Notes under the pieces: model-generated
Told to the model about the DNA's origin: nothing
Databases searched by the model: none
The model's input: only the letters and a program-made list of their open reading frames with translations
NCBI RefSeq assembly: GCF_024171765.1
Contig: NZ_JAMTCI010000001.1
Span: 2,404,796 to 2,468,795, forward strand
DNA: 64,000 nucleotides
From: Williamsia deligens
GTDB lineage: Bacteria; Actinomycetota; Actinomycetes; Mycobacteriales; Mycobacteriaceae
Reading direction: 5' to 3'
In this document: one piece after another, positions 12,001-19,375 of the stretch
How positions within the stretch are numbered: the stretch's first letter is position 1
Layout of the letters: each line of letters begins with the position of its first letter
Position numbers and translations under genes: made by a program

Positions 12001-15000
12001 GGTCGTGGGGCGCCTGCGCGAGACCACCGGACGGGACGTGACCGTCCGGCAGGTCTTCGACGCGCGCACCGTCGCCGAGTTGGCCGCCGACCTCGACGCG
12101 ATGGAACCGTCCGACGCGCGCGGTGTCCGGCCGGTGCACCTGCCGACCCCGGCGAGCGTGCCGCTCGCGTTCCCGCAACGGCGTATGTGGTTCCTGAACC
12201 GCCTCGACCCGGAGTCCACCGCCTACACGGTGCCCGTCGTCGCGCGCATCGTCGGACCCGCCGACCCGGACCGCATCCGACGCGCGCTGCGCCGTCTCGC
12301 CGTGCGCCACGAGAGCCTGCGCACGGTCTACCCCGACACCCCTGACGGGCCGCGTCAGGTGGTGCTCGCACCCGACGACGTCGCGATGCCCGAGGTGGCG
12401 CGTGTCGACGTTGCTGAGGCCGATCAGGTTGTGCGGCAGATCATCACCGCGCCGATCGACCTGACGACGTCGACGGCGTTCCGCGCTGTTCTCGTCGAGG
12501 TCGCCGGTTCCGGCGACGCGGACTGGTTGCTGGTGGCGGTGATGCACCACGTCGCGGTCGACGGGTTCTCGCTGCGGACGCTCCTGGCCGACCTCGCCAC
12601 CGCCTACACCGACGACGCCGACCTCCCCGCGCCGGAGCTCACCTACATCGACGTGACGCGGTGGCAGCTCGGTCGCCTCGGTGACCCCGACGACCCCGAT
12701 TCCACCTATGCGCGGCAACTCCGCTTCTGGCGGCAGACACTCGCCGGCCTCGGTGAGCCCCAGCGTCTTCCGGGACACGACGAGTCGGCCGTCGGCGAGG
12801 GCGGTCGGGTGGCCGTCGTGCTGCCCGACGACGTGACGCGGGCCGTCGACGCCCTCGCCCAGCGTGTGGGCGCGACCACCTTCCACGCCGTCCACGCGGC
12901 GGTCGCGACCGTGCTCGCGCGGTGGACCGGGACGTCGGACGTGGTCGTTGCCGCACCGGTCCTCGGACGACCCGACCCGGCGATGGAGCCCGTGGTCGGG
13001 ATGTTCGTCAACACCGTCGCCCTGCGCACCGCGATCGATCCCGCGGCGAGCGCCGAGGACGTCCTGGCCGCGGTCCGCGACGCCGACCTGACCGCGATGG
13101 CGAACGACGGCGTCCCCTACGACGCTGTCGCCCGCGCTGTCCGGCCCGACCACTGCGGCCGCCACGACCCGTTGGTGTCGGTGCTGGTGGTGCAGCAGGA
13201 GGCCCGCGCGGTGCTCGACCCCTCGCTGCTCGTCGGGGGCATCCCGCTGGGCGACAGCCGGATCGAGCCGATCGCCGAGGTCGACGAACTGGTGGCCGCG
13301 AAGTTCGACGTCGAGGTGGTCGTCGGACCCGACCCGACCGGTGCCCTGCAGCTGATCGTCCTGCACGCACCGGCCGTGCCCGTGACCACCGCGCGGGCAC
13401 TCGCCGAGCAGGTCGTCGCCCTGCTGACCGCCGCCGCGACCGATCCGTCCTCGCCGTTCCCGGTGATCGAGGACGGGCTGACGGCTGTGCCCGTGCACCC
13501 CGCCTCCGCAGTGGAGTCCGTGACCGAACCGGCGTTGCCCGGCATCGACATCCCCGTCGTACGAGCGGTGTTCGCCGAGGTCCTGGGCACCGGCGTCGAC
13601 GAGATCGGCCCCGACGACGACTTGTTCGCACTCGGTGGCACGTCGCTGTCGACGACGCAGGTGGTCTCGGCCCTGGCGCGCCGGACCGGCCGGCGTCTCG
13701 CGGTGGCCGAGGTGTTCGCGCACCCCACCGCCGCGGCCCTCGCGGCCAGCGTGGCCGGTGCACCCGACACCGAGGGTGGTTCCCTGGCCTCGGCGCTCGC
13801 GACCGTGATCGCCCGCGGACCGGTGCACGGCCGGGTCCCGCTGAGCACCGCGCAGCGACGGATCTGGTTCGCCGACCGGATGGCGCGCGGACGGTCCGAC
13901 GTCGCGATGTACGCGGTGCCGGTGTTAATTCCGCTCGCCGACGACATCTCCGATGCGCGCGTGCAGGCCGCGGTGCACGCCGTCGTCGACCGGCATGCGC
14001 CTCTGCGGACGACGTACCCGATCGTCGACGGCGACCCCTATCAGGTTGTGCTCCGGTCGTTCCGGCCCGATGTGCGCGTCGTCGACCTGGGCGATGTGAC
14101 CTGGGCGCAGGCGCTGGCCTCCCCGCCGCCGGAACTCGTCGCGCACCTGACCGCACCGTTCGACTTGTCCGCCGATCCGCCGGTGCGAGCGGTCTCGATC
14201 CGCGCCGCCGACGGCCGCGTCCTGCTGATGGTGGTGCACCACATCGCCCTCGACGGTCAGTCGGTCGGCATCCTGTCGTCCGATCTCGCCGAGGCTCTGT
14301 CCGGGCGGTGGCTCGCTCCGCTCGACGTGACGTACGCGCAGTGGTCGATGGCGGAAGCCGCTGTGCCGGCGGCGATACGCGCCACGGACCGGGCCCGGGT
14401 GCTGTCCGCACTCGAGGGATACCCGGGTGTGCTGGACCTGCCCACCGATCGCCCGCGGACCGCGTCCCGGTCGTTGGCCACCGCGTCGACGCGGCTGTCC
14501 CCCGATGCCGCTGTGGTCGACGCGATTCCGGCTCGCGCCCGCGCCGCGGGGGTGACGCCGTTCCACCTGTGGCACGGGGCATTGGTCCTGGCGCTCGCCG
14601 GTGCGGCCGACACCGACGATGTCGCCGTCGGGACGCCCGTGTCGGTGCGATCGGTGCCGGAGATCGCCCCGGTCGCCGGGATGTTCGTCTCCACCGCCGT
14701 GCTGCGGACCCGCGTCACCCCGACCGACGTCGACACCTTCCTGTCCCGCATCCGTGACGTCGACACCGAGGCGATCGGATCGACGCTGGTCGGCTTCGAC
14801 GAGATCGTCGCCGCGGTCCGGCCACCCCGGGACCCGGGTCGGCATCCGCTGGTCCAGGTACTGCTCTCGCAGACCCCTGATGTGCTGCCGGCGCTGCCGA
14901 TCGGGCTGCCCGACGGCGATGACATCAGCGCCCCCTCGGAGTTCGACCTGCAGTTCACCGTCGCGCCCGACGGGTCGGTGATCGTCACCCGCGCGACCGA

Positions 15001-17587
15001 CCTGTTCGACGAGCAGACCGCGGTCGCCCTGGGCGAGCGGTGGTTGCGGGCGCTGACCGCGATGGTCACCGCACCCGCGGCGATGCCAGTCGACGCGATC
15101 GACCTGCGCAGCCCGGCGGAGGTGGCGCGCGACGCCGTCGACCGGTCGGTCCTCGCGATGCGCCCGCCGACGACCCTGCAGGACGTGTTCGCCCACGCGA
15201 CAACGTCGTTCGTGGAGGAGGTCGCCGTGGATGACGGTGCTGTCGCGCTGACCTACGCCGACCTGGACCGACGGTCGGCGGCGATGGCGTCCCGGTTGCT
15301 CGACGCCGGGGTGCACGCCGGGGACCGCGTCGCGATGATGCTGCCCCGATCGGTCGAGTCGGTGATCGCGACGTGGGCGGTGGTGCGGACCGGCGCGGTG
15401 CTGGTGCCCGTCGACCCGTACTACCCGGCCGAGCGCGTCGCACGGATGCTGACCATCGCCGACGCACGGGTCGCCGTCGTGGGTGCGTTTGCCGGCGATG
15501 TGCCTGTCGCCGGGGGGATCCGGACCGTCGAGGTGGATCCGGTGGGCGAGGACCTCGGTGAGGTGGAGGCCGTCGACTGGGCCAGGCCGCTCGTCGACGC
15601 CCCCGCCTACGTCATCTTCACCTCGGGTAGCACCGGGCTCCCGAACGCGGTCACCGTGACCCACCGCGGCCTGTCGTTGTTCGCCGATCCGATCGAGTCC
15701 GGTCTGACCTCGGAGGATCGCGTGGCCCACCACTCGTCGCCGAGCTTCGACGCGGCGGTGTTCGAGCTCGTGCGGGCGGCCGGTTCCGGTGCGCGGCTGT
15801 CGGTGATCGCGCCGGACCGGGTCGGCGGCGAGGCCGGCACCGCCGAACTCGCCCGACTCGGCGCGACCACCCTGTTCACCTCGCCGACGGTGCTCGCGAC
15901 GCTGGACCCCGCCCGCCTGCCCGCGCTGCGACTGGTGGAGGTGGGTGGCGAGGCCGTGCCCCGGGATATTGTGCAGCGCTGGGCCATCGGGCGTGACATC
16001 GCGACCGTGTACGGGCCGACCGAGTCCACCATCATGGTGCTCTGGGATCGAACTGATGCGGATCTCGCCCCTGGCCCCATGCTCGGGCGCCAGGCCGACA
16101 GCGTCGGCATCGCCGTCCTCGACCGACGTCTGCGCCCGGTACCCGACGGCTGTGTCGGCGAGCTCTACCTGCTGGGTCCCGCTCTCGCGCAGGGCTACAT
16201 CGACGCCGCGCTCACCGCGTCGCGGTTCGTCGCCGCCGACGACGGCGCCCGGATGTACCGCACCGGCGACCTGGTGCGTCGCACACCGGTGGGGTTGGCG
16301 TTCGCAGGGCGCGCAGACCAGCAGGTCCAGATCCGGGGTGTGCGCGTCGAACCCGCCGAGGTCGACGCCGCAGCCATCGCCGCCGGGGCCCGACGGGCGA
16401 CGACCCTCGCCGTCGCCGGACCGTCCGGCGACACGCTGGTGACCTACGCCGTCAGCGACCTCTCGGGGGACGTTCTACGGTCCGCGATGGGCCTGTCGTT
16501 GCCGGCGCACCTGGTGCCCGCCCAGGTGATCGTCGTCGACGAGCTGCCGGTCACGCCCGTCGGCAAGCTCGACGTCGCCGCGCTGCCCGCGCCGCAGTGG
16601 GGTGGCGGGGGAGCGGTGCCGCGGACGCCGACCGAAGAGACGGTGCTGTCGGTGTTCCGCAGCGTGATCGGCGACGACTCGATCGGTGTCGACGACGAGT
16701 TCTTCGCCGTGGGTGGCACGTCGCTGCAGTTGATCCCGCTGGTCGGGGCGTTGCGCGAGGCTGTCGGTGCCGAGGTGGCCCTGGAGTCGGTGGTGGCCCA
16801 TCCGACCCCGGCGGCGTTGGCCGCGGAGATCGACGCGGGGGCTGCGGGATCCCGGCCCGAGTTCGCCCCTGAGATCGCCGACCTGCTGCAGCACGTCATC
16901 CCCCTCGCCGAGGGGGCGGATCCGCTGTGGCTGGTCCACCCGGCGAGTGGTCTGGCGTCGATGTACCGGCCGTTGGCCGAGGCTGTCGGTGGTGGTGTGC
17001 TCGGGATGCAACTGCCCGATCTCCTCGACCCGACGCCGACGTCGCCCTCGACCGTCGACGACCTCGCCGCCCGCCACCTCGACGCCGTCCGCGAGCGACA
17101 ACCTCACGGCCCGTACCGGTTCGGTGGATGGTCGGTGGGCGGGCAGATCGCGCACCGCATGGCGCAGCTCGCGGTCACCGCCGGTGAGACCGTCGCGCTG
17201 CTGGTCCTGCTCGACGCGCTGGTCGGCGTCGACGTCGCCGCAGCGGGCGACGACGTCGTCGGGATCGACCCCGCGACCGCCGAGGCCCTGCGTGCCGCCG
17301 ACGCGGCCCGGTTCGCCGCCTACACCGCGCGGATCGACGCGATCGCGCGATCGGCGGCGGCCTTCGACCCGCAACCGATCGCCGTCGACCACACGGTGCT
17401 CGTGGTCGCGTCCGACACCACCGACGAGGCGGCCGATCACTGGCGGTCCGGTGTCGTCGGGCGCGTCACCGCCGTCCGTGTCGACGCGGACCACGCCGAT
17501 CTCGGTGAGCCCGCGACGATGCGGGCGATCGGTGAGATGCTCGCAGTCCAGACAGCGCCCCCCGGCGCCGACGAGGGAGACCGATGA
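2..17587 (+). CDS. Nonribosomal peptide synthetase, 3' part, ending in a thioesterase
   Basis: Assembly-line enzyme building a peptide on phosphopantetheine arms. The frame is open from base 2, so the start lies upstream and the first condensation (C) domain is incomplete. Approximate order in bases: C1 2-1130 (HHLVADG), A1 1220-2560, T1 2590-2820, C2 2850-4090 (HHALVDD), A2 4120-5560, T2, C3 5860-7190 (HHAVADG), A3 7220-8660, T3, C4 8980-10260 (HHIAADG), repeat linker, A4 10395-11860, T4, C5 12150-13480 (HHVAVDG), T5 13550-13760 with no A domain, C6 13820-15110 (HHIALDG), A5 15160-16580, T6, TE 16900-17580 (GWSVGG). No epimerase, oxidase or methyltransferase domain is seen. By-eye specificity codes (positions 235-331): A1 DALLMGLIV, A2 DFFSVGMVH, A3 DFWSVGLVH, A4 DAILTGFIV, A5 DAFFEGVIM. 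A3 resembles the threonine code DFWNIGMVH; the others are unassigned. The stop overlaps the next start (ATGA). Product unknown. Confidence 0.97.
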   Translation, partial: FLRFEAGAEGVATVHDPSLDDSNVAVDFRDEADPLAAAREWMVADASAPLDPTRDRTALFGLLRVADDQHLIYMRGHHLVADGVAAMQLLDEWGRLYTEAVEGREPSYPAPEDFGPALEADAAYLTSTRRERDRDYWREQLSGVPPPSSLSRRSGDLSSRTHQISGLIPASTAELVRQVEAEYTTTLPAVIGTVLTIYLSRMTGQRDVQIALPVAARTVAALRKTPLPVSNVVPIRTQLSGDTTVADALRATQSSMLGALRHQRYRYEDIRADLAAAGTPVPATPGVTGAILNLMLIEPTVRFGDATGTVQIISTGPIDDLSVTIYPRVTADGTLATQVDLDTNPHRYTADETRTHHARLLHLLDEMCRSLLTDPDSHVVDLALLDDDERAAIQTVTGPAAPEPTSLATLLAENALESPSTPAIEVGGAIVTYGDLTSTSSQPDAVIGGVATVERGRGIEQSVGIWATARRPEPLLVLDPDLPPQRRDRIVELVGTANLPVAQGAEHPDGAEYLVFTSGTTGEPKGVVVPHRGIAALAAEFRSRFATDEPVRVAQLASPAFDATILEHILAAALGGTVIPAPTGALSGEALAQYLNDNRITHALVTPSVLATITPDALEPGVLTTLMTGGEALPAGLAATWATGRSMHNLYGPAETTIVATAAHITADENGEVTPTIGRPITGTSVHVLDARLQPVPFGAPGELYVSGPSLALGYLGDTTQTATRFVADPYLPGQRMYRTGDLVAWDHDLTELLYLGRADDQVQIRGVRVELEEVESTASRHPDVDAAAATVADDALALYVVTQSPTTVRPGLRRLFAERLSPAMWPSRIVAVNHLPITPTGKVDRDALASLTTLDSEAPYAAPSTAAERAVAAVVAEVLGVDEPSLAADIVDLGATSLNSTEIATALARRTGSPVTVRDVLTSVSLQELAARVEAATPVVVPPRTARPPASPQQAAMVVAARMAPESTAEVLVGSVTLRGAAGDVVAAREAVGHVVARHEILRTVVRVDRDGSLWQDVRPTDEAVAAMLVDDVLPDPHSVIDPTSSIPARLSVRVHGENLVVAVAVHHALVDDASIEVLAADLAVAWAARRDGEAPEWTDTPVQYADAAAIIDAALGEPGDPASLRAQQLSYWTETLRDLPARPRWPGTTGQRDLAHSAQQVSTSVAQTEITRTYAAAHAVIAAVTARFTGSLDLTLATVHTGRDLLPARPAVGMFVNPVAIRTQLQPGITFDDMVTLVDGAVREARLHGDVPIADVARAVEPTRAPTTAPLSDVLISYRGVDRASVVAAQMGLAVDVHQEPARDPRVPLQWNLDHRADGLRISLTYDTAVLAPAAAQAMIDAAAHAFASATPESLLHELVPGPAGALPPRAAAGGRTVVDVVLKTARSRATTALVDGEVRYSYTAVVDAARAIGSGLAAFGVGAGHRVAVALPRGGRAVIAQLGVQMTGAAYVPVDITLPPARIAAILEDAAPAVVLGALDGHRSVGLDDLDADPEWQPVPIPADAEAYVIFTSGSTGRPKGVSVSHRAVVAMLDGVAENYSPTDVFSCVHSLAFDFSVFEVLAPWRVGASVVLADADTIRDPAALWRFVQDNRITVLSQTPPAFEALAAEAIRVGEGVTALDQVVFGGSALHFDRLWQFAATVGKTVGFTNMWGITEGAVHVTTTPVAVVSERRSLIGEPLPAMAIAVLDVTLQPVPTGVWGELYIAGAQLADGYVGPTARTAERFVAAAGGTRMYRTGDIVRRTHDGQLEYLGRADSQVQLRGFRVELAEVEAAVRSAPGVVDAVVSVRDGSRVDGGVLIAYVVGDVDPSEVRSAAATVMPAYAVPSQVTVLDAIPLTSSGKIDRTALPAPGATSASVLSGDASEFLSTVRTVVGGVLGREPEAVDPSGSLLDLGAHSLSYMHIAVGLASATGRQPAVRDIVAAPTVAALAEVLAAAPPIAAAAPAGPVEYTPSAQQRGLWFLHQLDPNSTVYHLPLRVDLDPAVGLYAVRAAAVDVIGRHEILRTVLVEQYGAPVARVLPIADAAEHVDAAIVGRRVVTAAELDAAVDEAARGPFDLAAPGWRMHLFDLDSGAARVLVLVAHHAVADGWSVQILGGDVLAAITARTAGREPDWAESAEAYSAVAARATAAGGVSAESVAYWRQALDGAPTQLSLPRPAASAPPGPEPAKHLEAPLAPGVRDRLVAVADACGVTPFHVVHVALTQVLATVTGDEDVVVGVPTVGRDTATDFTAVGMFVRMAVLRTRVGVDVSLRDAVAASAGGLTDATGEHAIDYEDLVAAVAPGAGSARQPYLDVIVSYAEDPGSMVGVDALDAELVRSVTPIRVPHARVPLEFTVTDRGADGVDVVLTVGVGSVDVSAAQRILADVVAVLGSLADGGADVIVDDVVPRESSPVLVGPPGAGRIDPVIAFRDRAASTPGAVAVVDGDRAVDYAALLATVDQFVESLAASGVGAGTRVMLTGGRSAATLAVSVAIHELGATLVPVDPSYPARRVAEIQDAVWPAVPVVVEEDHPDGTVFGARVLTYAAIGVAQAEPRPISDDLPAYIIHTSGSTGAPKGVVVTRGNLASMLSATLPLIDTGPTDVWTWSHSPAFDFSVWETWGALTTGGTVVVVDGDTARDPSVLSELIDRRGVTVLSQTPTAFAPIAERGEEHPSLRWVVFGGEALAPSTLAPWAARHRTAQLLNLYGITETTVHLTQQVVDVDDVRSVIGVPLAGMTVRVLDARLRPVPVGARGELYVVGPQVSAGYLGQPGLTSERFVAGPGGQRMYRTGDHVRRIDDERLEYLGRTDDQVQIRGFRVELGEVVAALRAAPGVVDARVVVRPGPVAGDETLIGFVVGPAVDDAAVRESCARVLPAQSVPAVVVAVDGWPLTPTGKVDTAALLRLAERSAAPGRSLTPQEQVVAAVVADLTGTDPAGLGPDSSFFALGGSSLTAARLAAGLSDVAGATVTVRAVFENPTIAMLAAIVDAGHDVGVVRVPGPSPMARPERLSLTPQQEEVWLQWSLHPDDTGYHLVAAVPLDDSMVEELRDSESRAAVESRVRDVIARHDALRTRYPVDVLGPRQELVDVDDIAIDLTPRATDDAVAVVAEVLAPFDLAVAPPWRIRVADTGSGVIVGAAIHHIAADGRSVAVLERELAALASREGVEASPVAVDFASYTQWYRSMLAARSDDLHRFWRGVFAEPIRPIRLPGVASTVGERSGEPSAIAVAVLDDLDHLRDWVVHHRTTVFIAVHAALASVIARRGASGDVVVGTATSGRVDAAVADTVGMFARTVPLRTEIDVDRPFDEVVADVTAADLDAFAHADLPAAEIAAIADPDRSTAGRALTAIVLSDLMTDREGSTALATDVEALARTGLLRTVFGLDFSVAVTDGTLRIALVYRPSTVDEAVAQGMVDDVVRVLTAALSHPDVVVGDVLVASTAQSTSVTAHSTSVSAQSTSVSAQSTGVGSGGGAGSGVVTFGGVLAATAAAYPDRVALVDGDESFTYADLDARARAIAAALRARGVGRGDIVATHAPRSTWSVLATWGISYAGAAFLAVNPTDPPARRARVLGTAAPAVVLTAPGHPVDDVAEALGSTVVVPLEDTPERAPTARGPMDLTADDLAYVVFTSGSTGTPKGVAVSHRGIGPLLATMRDGLPLSPETVLLHNYAPSFDAHIIELLLGFSSGGTVVICPPDVIGGDAMHEVIAAHGVNTVLSTPAVLSTLDPDRMRDVSLMTVGGEAVPQRAAAQWSAGRQLVNFYGPTETTIVVTTDLHMDDGPVDIGEAVAGSQAVVLDGRLRAVPDNTVGELYIRGASLARGYLGRPDLTAERFVADPAHPGARMYRTGDLVHRRADGTLVTHGRTDTQLAVRGLRVEPAEIDAALVTIPGVRDAVSDLQATPSGADVLAAWVVPDDTDHPIHPDEIRRAARDLLPRGMVPTLITVLDDLPRTANGKLDRRALPAPDMPPGRPAQTPTELAIVAVWSEIIGVDAETIDTASDFFSLGGSSFTATRVVGRLRETTGRDVTVRQVFDARTVAELAADLDAMEPSDARGVRPVHLPTPASVPLAFPQRRMWFLNRLDPESTAYTVPVVARIVGPADPDRIRRALRRLAVRHESLRTVYPDTPDGPRQVVLAPDDVAMPEVARVDVAEADQVVRQIITAPIDLTTSTAFRAVLVEVAGSGDADWLLVAVMHHVAVDGFSLRTLLADLATAYTDDADLPAPELTYIDVTRWQLGRLGDPDDPDSTYARQLRFWRQTLAGLGEPQRLPGHDESAVGEGGRVAVVLPDDVTRAVDALAQRVGATTFHAVHAAVATVLARWTGTSDVVVAAPVLGRPDPAMEPVVGMFVNTVALRTAIDPAASAEDVLAAVRDADLTAMANDGVPYDAVARAVRPDHCGRHDPLVSVLVVQQEARAVLDPSLLVGGIPLGDSRIEPIAEVDELVAAKFDVEVVVGPDPTGALQLIVLHAPAVPVTTARALAEQVVALLTAAATDPSSPFPVIEDGLTAVPVHPASAVESVTEPALPGIDIPVVRAVFAEVLGTGVDEIGPDDDLFALGGTSLSTTQVVSALARRTGRRLAVAEVFAHPTAAALAASVAGAPDTEGGSLASALATVIARGPVHGRVPLSTAQRRIWFADRMARGRSDVAMYAVPVLIPLADDISDARVQAAVHAVVDRHAPLRTTYPIVDGDPYQVVLRSFRPDVRVVDLGDVTWAQALASPPPELVAHLTAPFDLSADPPVRAVSIRAADGRVLLMVVHHIALDGQSVGILSSDLAEALSGRWLAPLDVTYAQWSMAEAAVPAAIRATDRARVLSALEGYPGVLDLPTDRPRTASRSLATASTRLSPDAAVVDAIPARARAAGVTPFHLWHGALVLALAGAADTDDVAVGTPVSVRSVPEIAPVAGMFVSTAVLRTRVTPTDVDTFLSRIRDVDTEAIGSTLVGFDEIVAAVRPPRDPGRHPLVQVLLSQTPDVLPALPIGLPDGDDISAPSEFDLQFTVAPDGSVIVTRATDLFDEQTAVALGERWLRALTAMVTAPAAMPVDAIDLRSPAEVARDAVDRSVLAMRPPTTLQDVFAHATTSFVEEVAVDDGAVALTYADLDRRSAAMASRLLDAGVHAGDRVAMMLPRSVESVIATWAVVRTGAVLVPVDPYYPAERVARMLTIADARVAVVGAFAGDVPVAGGIRTVEVDPVGEDLGEVEAVDWARPLVDAPAYVIFTSGSTGLPNAVTVTHRGLSLFADPIESGLTSEDRVAHHSSPSFDAAVFELVRAAGSGARLSVIAPDRVGGEAGTAELARLGATTLFTSPTVLATLDPARLPALRLVEVGGEAVPRDIVQRWAIGRDIATVYGPTESTIMVLWDRTDADLAPGPMLGRQADSVGIAVLDRRLRPVPDGCVGELYLLGPALAQGYIDAALTASRFVAADDGARMYRTGDLVRRTPVGLAFAGRADQQVQIRGVRVEPAEVDAAAIAAGARRATTLAVAGPSGDTLVTYAVSDLSGDVLRSAMGLSLPAHLVPAQVIVVDELPVTPVGKLDVAALPAPQWGGGGAVPRTPTEETVLSVFRSVIGDDSIGVDDEFFAVGGTSLQLIPLVGALREAVGAEVALESVVAHPTPAALAAEIDAGAAGSRPEFAPEIADLLQHVIPLAEGADPLWLVHPASGLASMYRPLAEAVGGGVLGMQLPDLLDPTPTSPSTVDDLAARHLDAVRERQPHGPYRFGGWSVGGQIAHRMAQLAVTAGETVALLVLLDALVGVDVAAAGDDVVGIDPATAEALRAADAARFAAYTARIDAIARSAAAFDPQPIAVDHTVLVVASDTTDEAADHWRSGVVGRVTAVRVDADHADLGEPATMRAIGEMLAVQTAPPGADEGDR
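10283..10366 (+). repeat. Four in-frame 21-bp repeats in the C4-A4 linker
   Basis: Units start at 10283, 10304, 10325 and 10346, exactly 21 bp apart. Each begins GCCCAGTCGACG or GCCCACTCGACG, and the first three continue with TCTGTAA. They encode a Ser/Thr/Gln/Val-rich linker (units like AQSTSVS), followed by a Gly-rich stretch before A4. The 21-bp period keeps the reading frame. The core resembles the GCCCACTCGGCG units of the 22-bp arrays at 31390 and 53363. The tail of the last unit diverges. Confidence 0.85.
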
Positions 17588-19362
17588 CCACGCAGACCGT
17601 GACCACGCGACCACGTCGCCGTCGTCGCACCGTCCTCATCGTCGTCGCCGTGGTGCTGCTCATCGTCGTGATCGCACTGGCCTGGATCGCCTACCGCGCC
17701 GTGTCGGCCAAGAGTGACCTGGAGACCGCCCGCACGCAGGCGTCCGCGGCCCGCAGCGCCGTGCTGAACGGCGACGTGGGTCGCGCGCAGCAGGCGGCGT
17801 CGGCGGCGGAGTCCGCGGCGTCGAGCGCGCACTCCGCCACCCACGACCCCGTGTGGTCGGTGGCGGCCGCGATCCCGTTCCTCGGGTCGCCGCTGAAGTC
17901 GGTCGCCGACATCTCCGACGTCGTCTCCGATCTGTCCGGCGAGGTGCTCAAGCCGATCGCGTCGCTGGCCACCACCCTCGACCCCAGCCGACTGCGCACC
18001 GGGGACAAGGGGATCGACACCACACTGCTGCAGCAGAACCAGCAGCAGCTCGGTCGGATCGCCGACGCCGCCGAGCGCATCGACGCCCGCGCCGCGTCGA
18101 TCGACGGGTCCTGGCTGGGCCAGGTGTCCGACGCACGAACGCAACTCGCGTCGCAGACCCAGAAGACGAGCCGCTTCATCCGCGGCACCGACACCGCTGC
18201 GCAGCTGCTGCCGCCGATGCTCGGCCAGGACCAGACCCGCCGCTACTTCTTCGCGTTCCAGACCCCCGCCGAATCCCGGTCCACCGGCGGACTTCTCGGC
18301 GCCTATGGCGTGATCAGCGCCCGCGACGGTCGGGTCAACGTCGACAATCTCGGAGCGAACACGACGCTGCGCGCGCCGAGTCGGCCGATCGACCTGGGTG
18401 ACGACTACACGCTGAACTACGGGATCAACCGCCCCTACACCGATTCCCGGAACAGCAACGTCAGCCCGCATTTTCCCTACGCGGCGCAGATCTGGATGTC
18501 GATGTGGCAGCAGCAGTCCGGGGAACGTCTCGACGGTGCTCTGGCCACCGACCCGATCGCGTTGAGCTACCTCCTCAAGGCCACCGGGCCGATCAGGCTC
18601 GACGACGGGGAACAGATCACCGGTGACACCGTCGTCCCGATCACGCTGTCCACGTCGTATCAGCGGTTCGGCGGCGACAACCCCGCCCGCAAGGCGTACC
18701 TGCAGGAGATCGCGGCGAAGGCCATCTCGACGGTCACCACCGCCCGCGGCAACACCGGCGGCGTCCTCGAGGCGCTCGGGCGCGCGGTGCACGAGCGGCG
18801 CCTGATGATCTACAGCACCCGCCCGGACGAGCAGGCGCTGCTCGAGAAGTCGGGTCTCGCGCACGAGGTGGTGCAGACGTCGGCGCCGTACGCCGAGGTG
18901 TCCATCGGGAACCTGGCGGGCAACAAGATCGACTACTACCTCAAGCGGTCCATCACCTACAGCGCGCCCGCGTGCACCGGTTCCACCCGTGAGACCACGG
19001 TGACCGTGAAGATGACGAACACGGTGAAGGACCTGTCGTTGCCTGCGTACGTGATCGGTGGACTGGGCAACCCGGACAAGCGGATCGTCCCGGGCACGAA
19101 CTACGCGAACGTCACGCTGAACGGCACGAACGGGTCGGTGTTGAAGAGCGTCACCGTCGACGGCCAGCCGACGATCTACAGCAGTGGAACCGAACTCGGC
19201 CACCTGCACGCCACCGCGCAGGTGCGGGTGAAGCCGGGTGCCACCGGGACGGTGGTGTTCACCCTCGTCGAACCCACCTCCGCCGCAGGCGATCCCGTCG
19301 TCCCCGTCCAACCCCTCATCGACACGCCCGACGTCCGCGTCGATGTCCCGCGGTGCAAGTGA
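17584..19362 (+). CDS. DUF4012 domain membrane-anchored protein
   Basis: 592 residues. A basic N-terminus (RPRRRRR) is followed by one membrane helix at about residues 16-38, then a coiled, Ala-rich stretch and a large extracytoplasmic DUF4012 region (motifs PAESRSTGG, FPYAAQIWMSMW). The family has no settled biochemical function; members occur near cell-surface polysaccharide and secondary-metabolite genes in actinobacteria. The start codon overlaps the NRPS stop by 4 nt, so translation is probably coupled and the protein may act with the NRPS product, for example in surface display or export. That link is inference. A cysteine near the C-terminus (PRCK) and one at about residue 465 (PACTG) could form a disulfide. 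Confidence 0.85.
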   Translation: MTTQTVTTRPRRRRRTVLIVVAVVLLIVVIALAWIAYRAVSAKSDLETARTQASAARSAVLNGDVGRAQQAASAAESAASSAHSATHDPVWSVAAAIPFLGSPLKSVADISDVVSDLSGEVLKPIASLATTLDPSRLRTGDKGIDTTLLQQNQQQLGRIADAAERIDARAASIDGSWLGQVSDARTQLASQTQKTSRFIRGTDTAAQLLPPMLGQDQTRRYFFAFQTPAESRSTGGLLGAYGVISARDGRVNVDNLGANTTLRAPSRPIDLGDDYTLNYGINRPYTDSRNSNVSPHFPYAAQIWMSMWQQQSGERLDGALATDPIALSYLLKATGPIRLDDGEQITGDTVVPITLSTSYQRFGGDNPARKAYLQEIAAKAISTVTTARGNTGGVLEALGRAVHERRLMIYSTRPDEQALLEKSGLAHEVVQTSAPYAEVSIGNLAGNKIDYYLKRSITYSAPACTGSTRETTVTVKMTNTVKDLSLPAYVIGGLGNPDKRIVPGTNYANVTLNGTNGSVLKSVTVDGQPTIYSSGTELGHLHATAQVRVKPGATGTVVFTLVEPTSAAGDPVVPVQPLIDTPDVRVDVPRCK

Positions 19363-19375
19363 TCGGGTGAACCGC

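Noticed and set aside
12150-13480. C5 as an epimerisation domain
   Set aside because: E domains follow a T domain and precede a C domain. C5 is followed by a T domain and has C-type motifs (VVGMFVNTVALRT), so it is a condensation domain without an A partner.
3974-13828. Very long minus-strand open frames (over 1100 and 1800 codons) opposite the NRPS gene
   Set aside because: They are rich in Arg, His, Asp and Gly without any domain motif and mirror the codon pattern of the plus-strand NRPS. Typical shadows in high-GC DNA.
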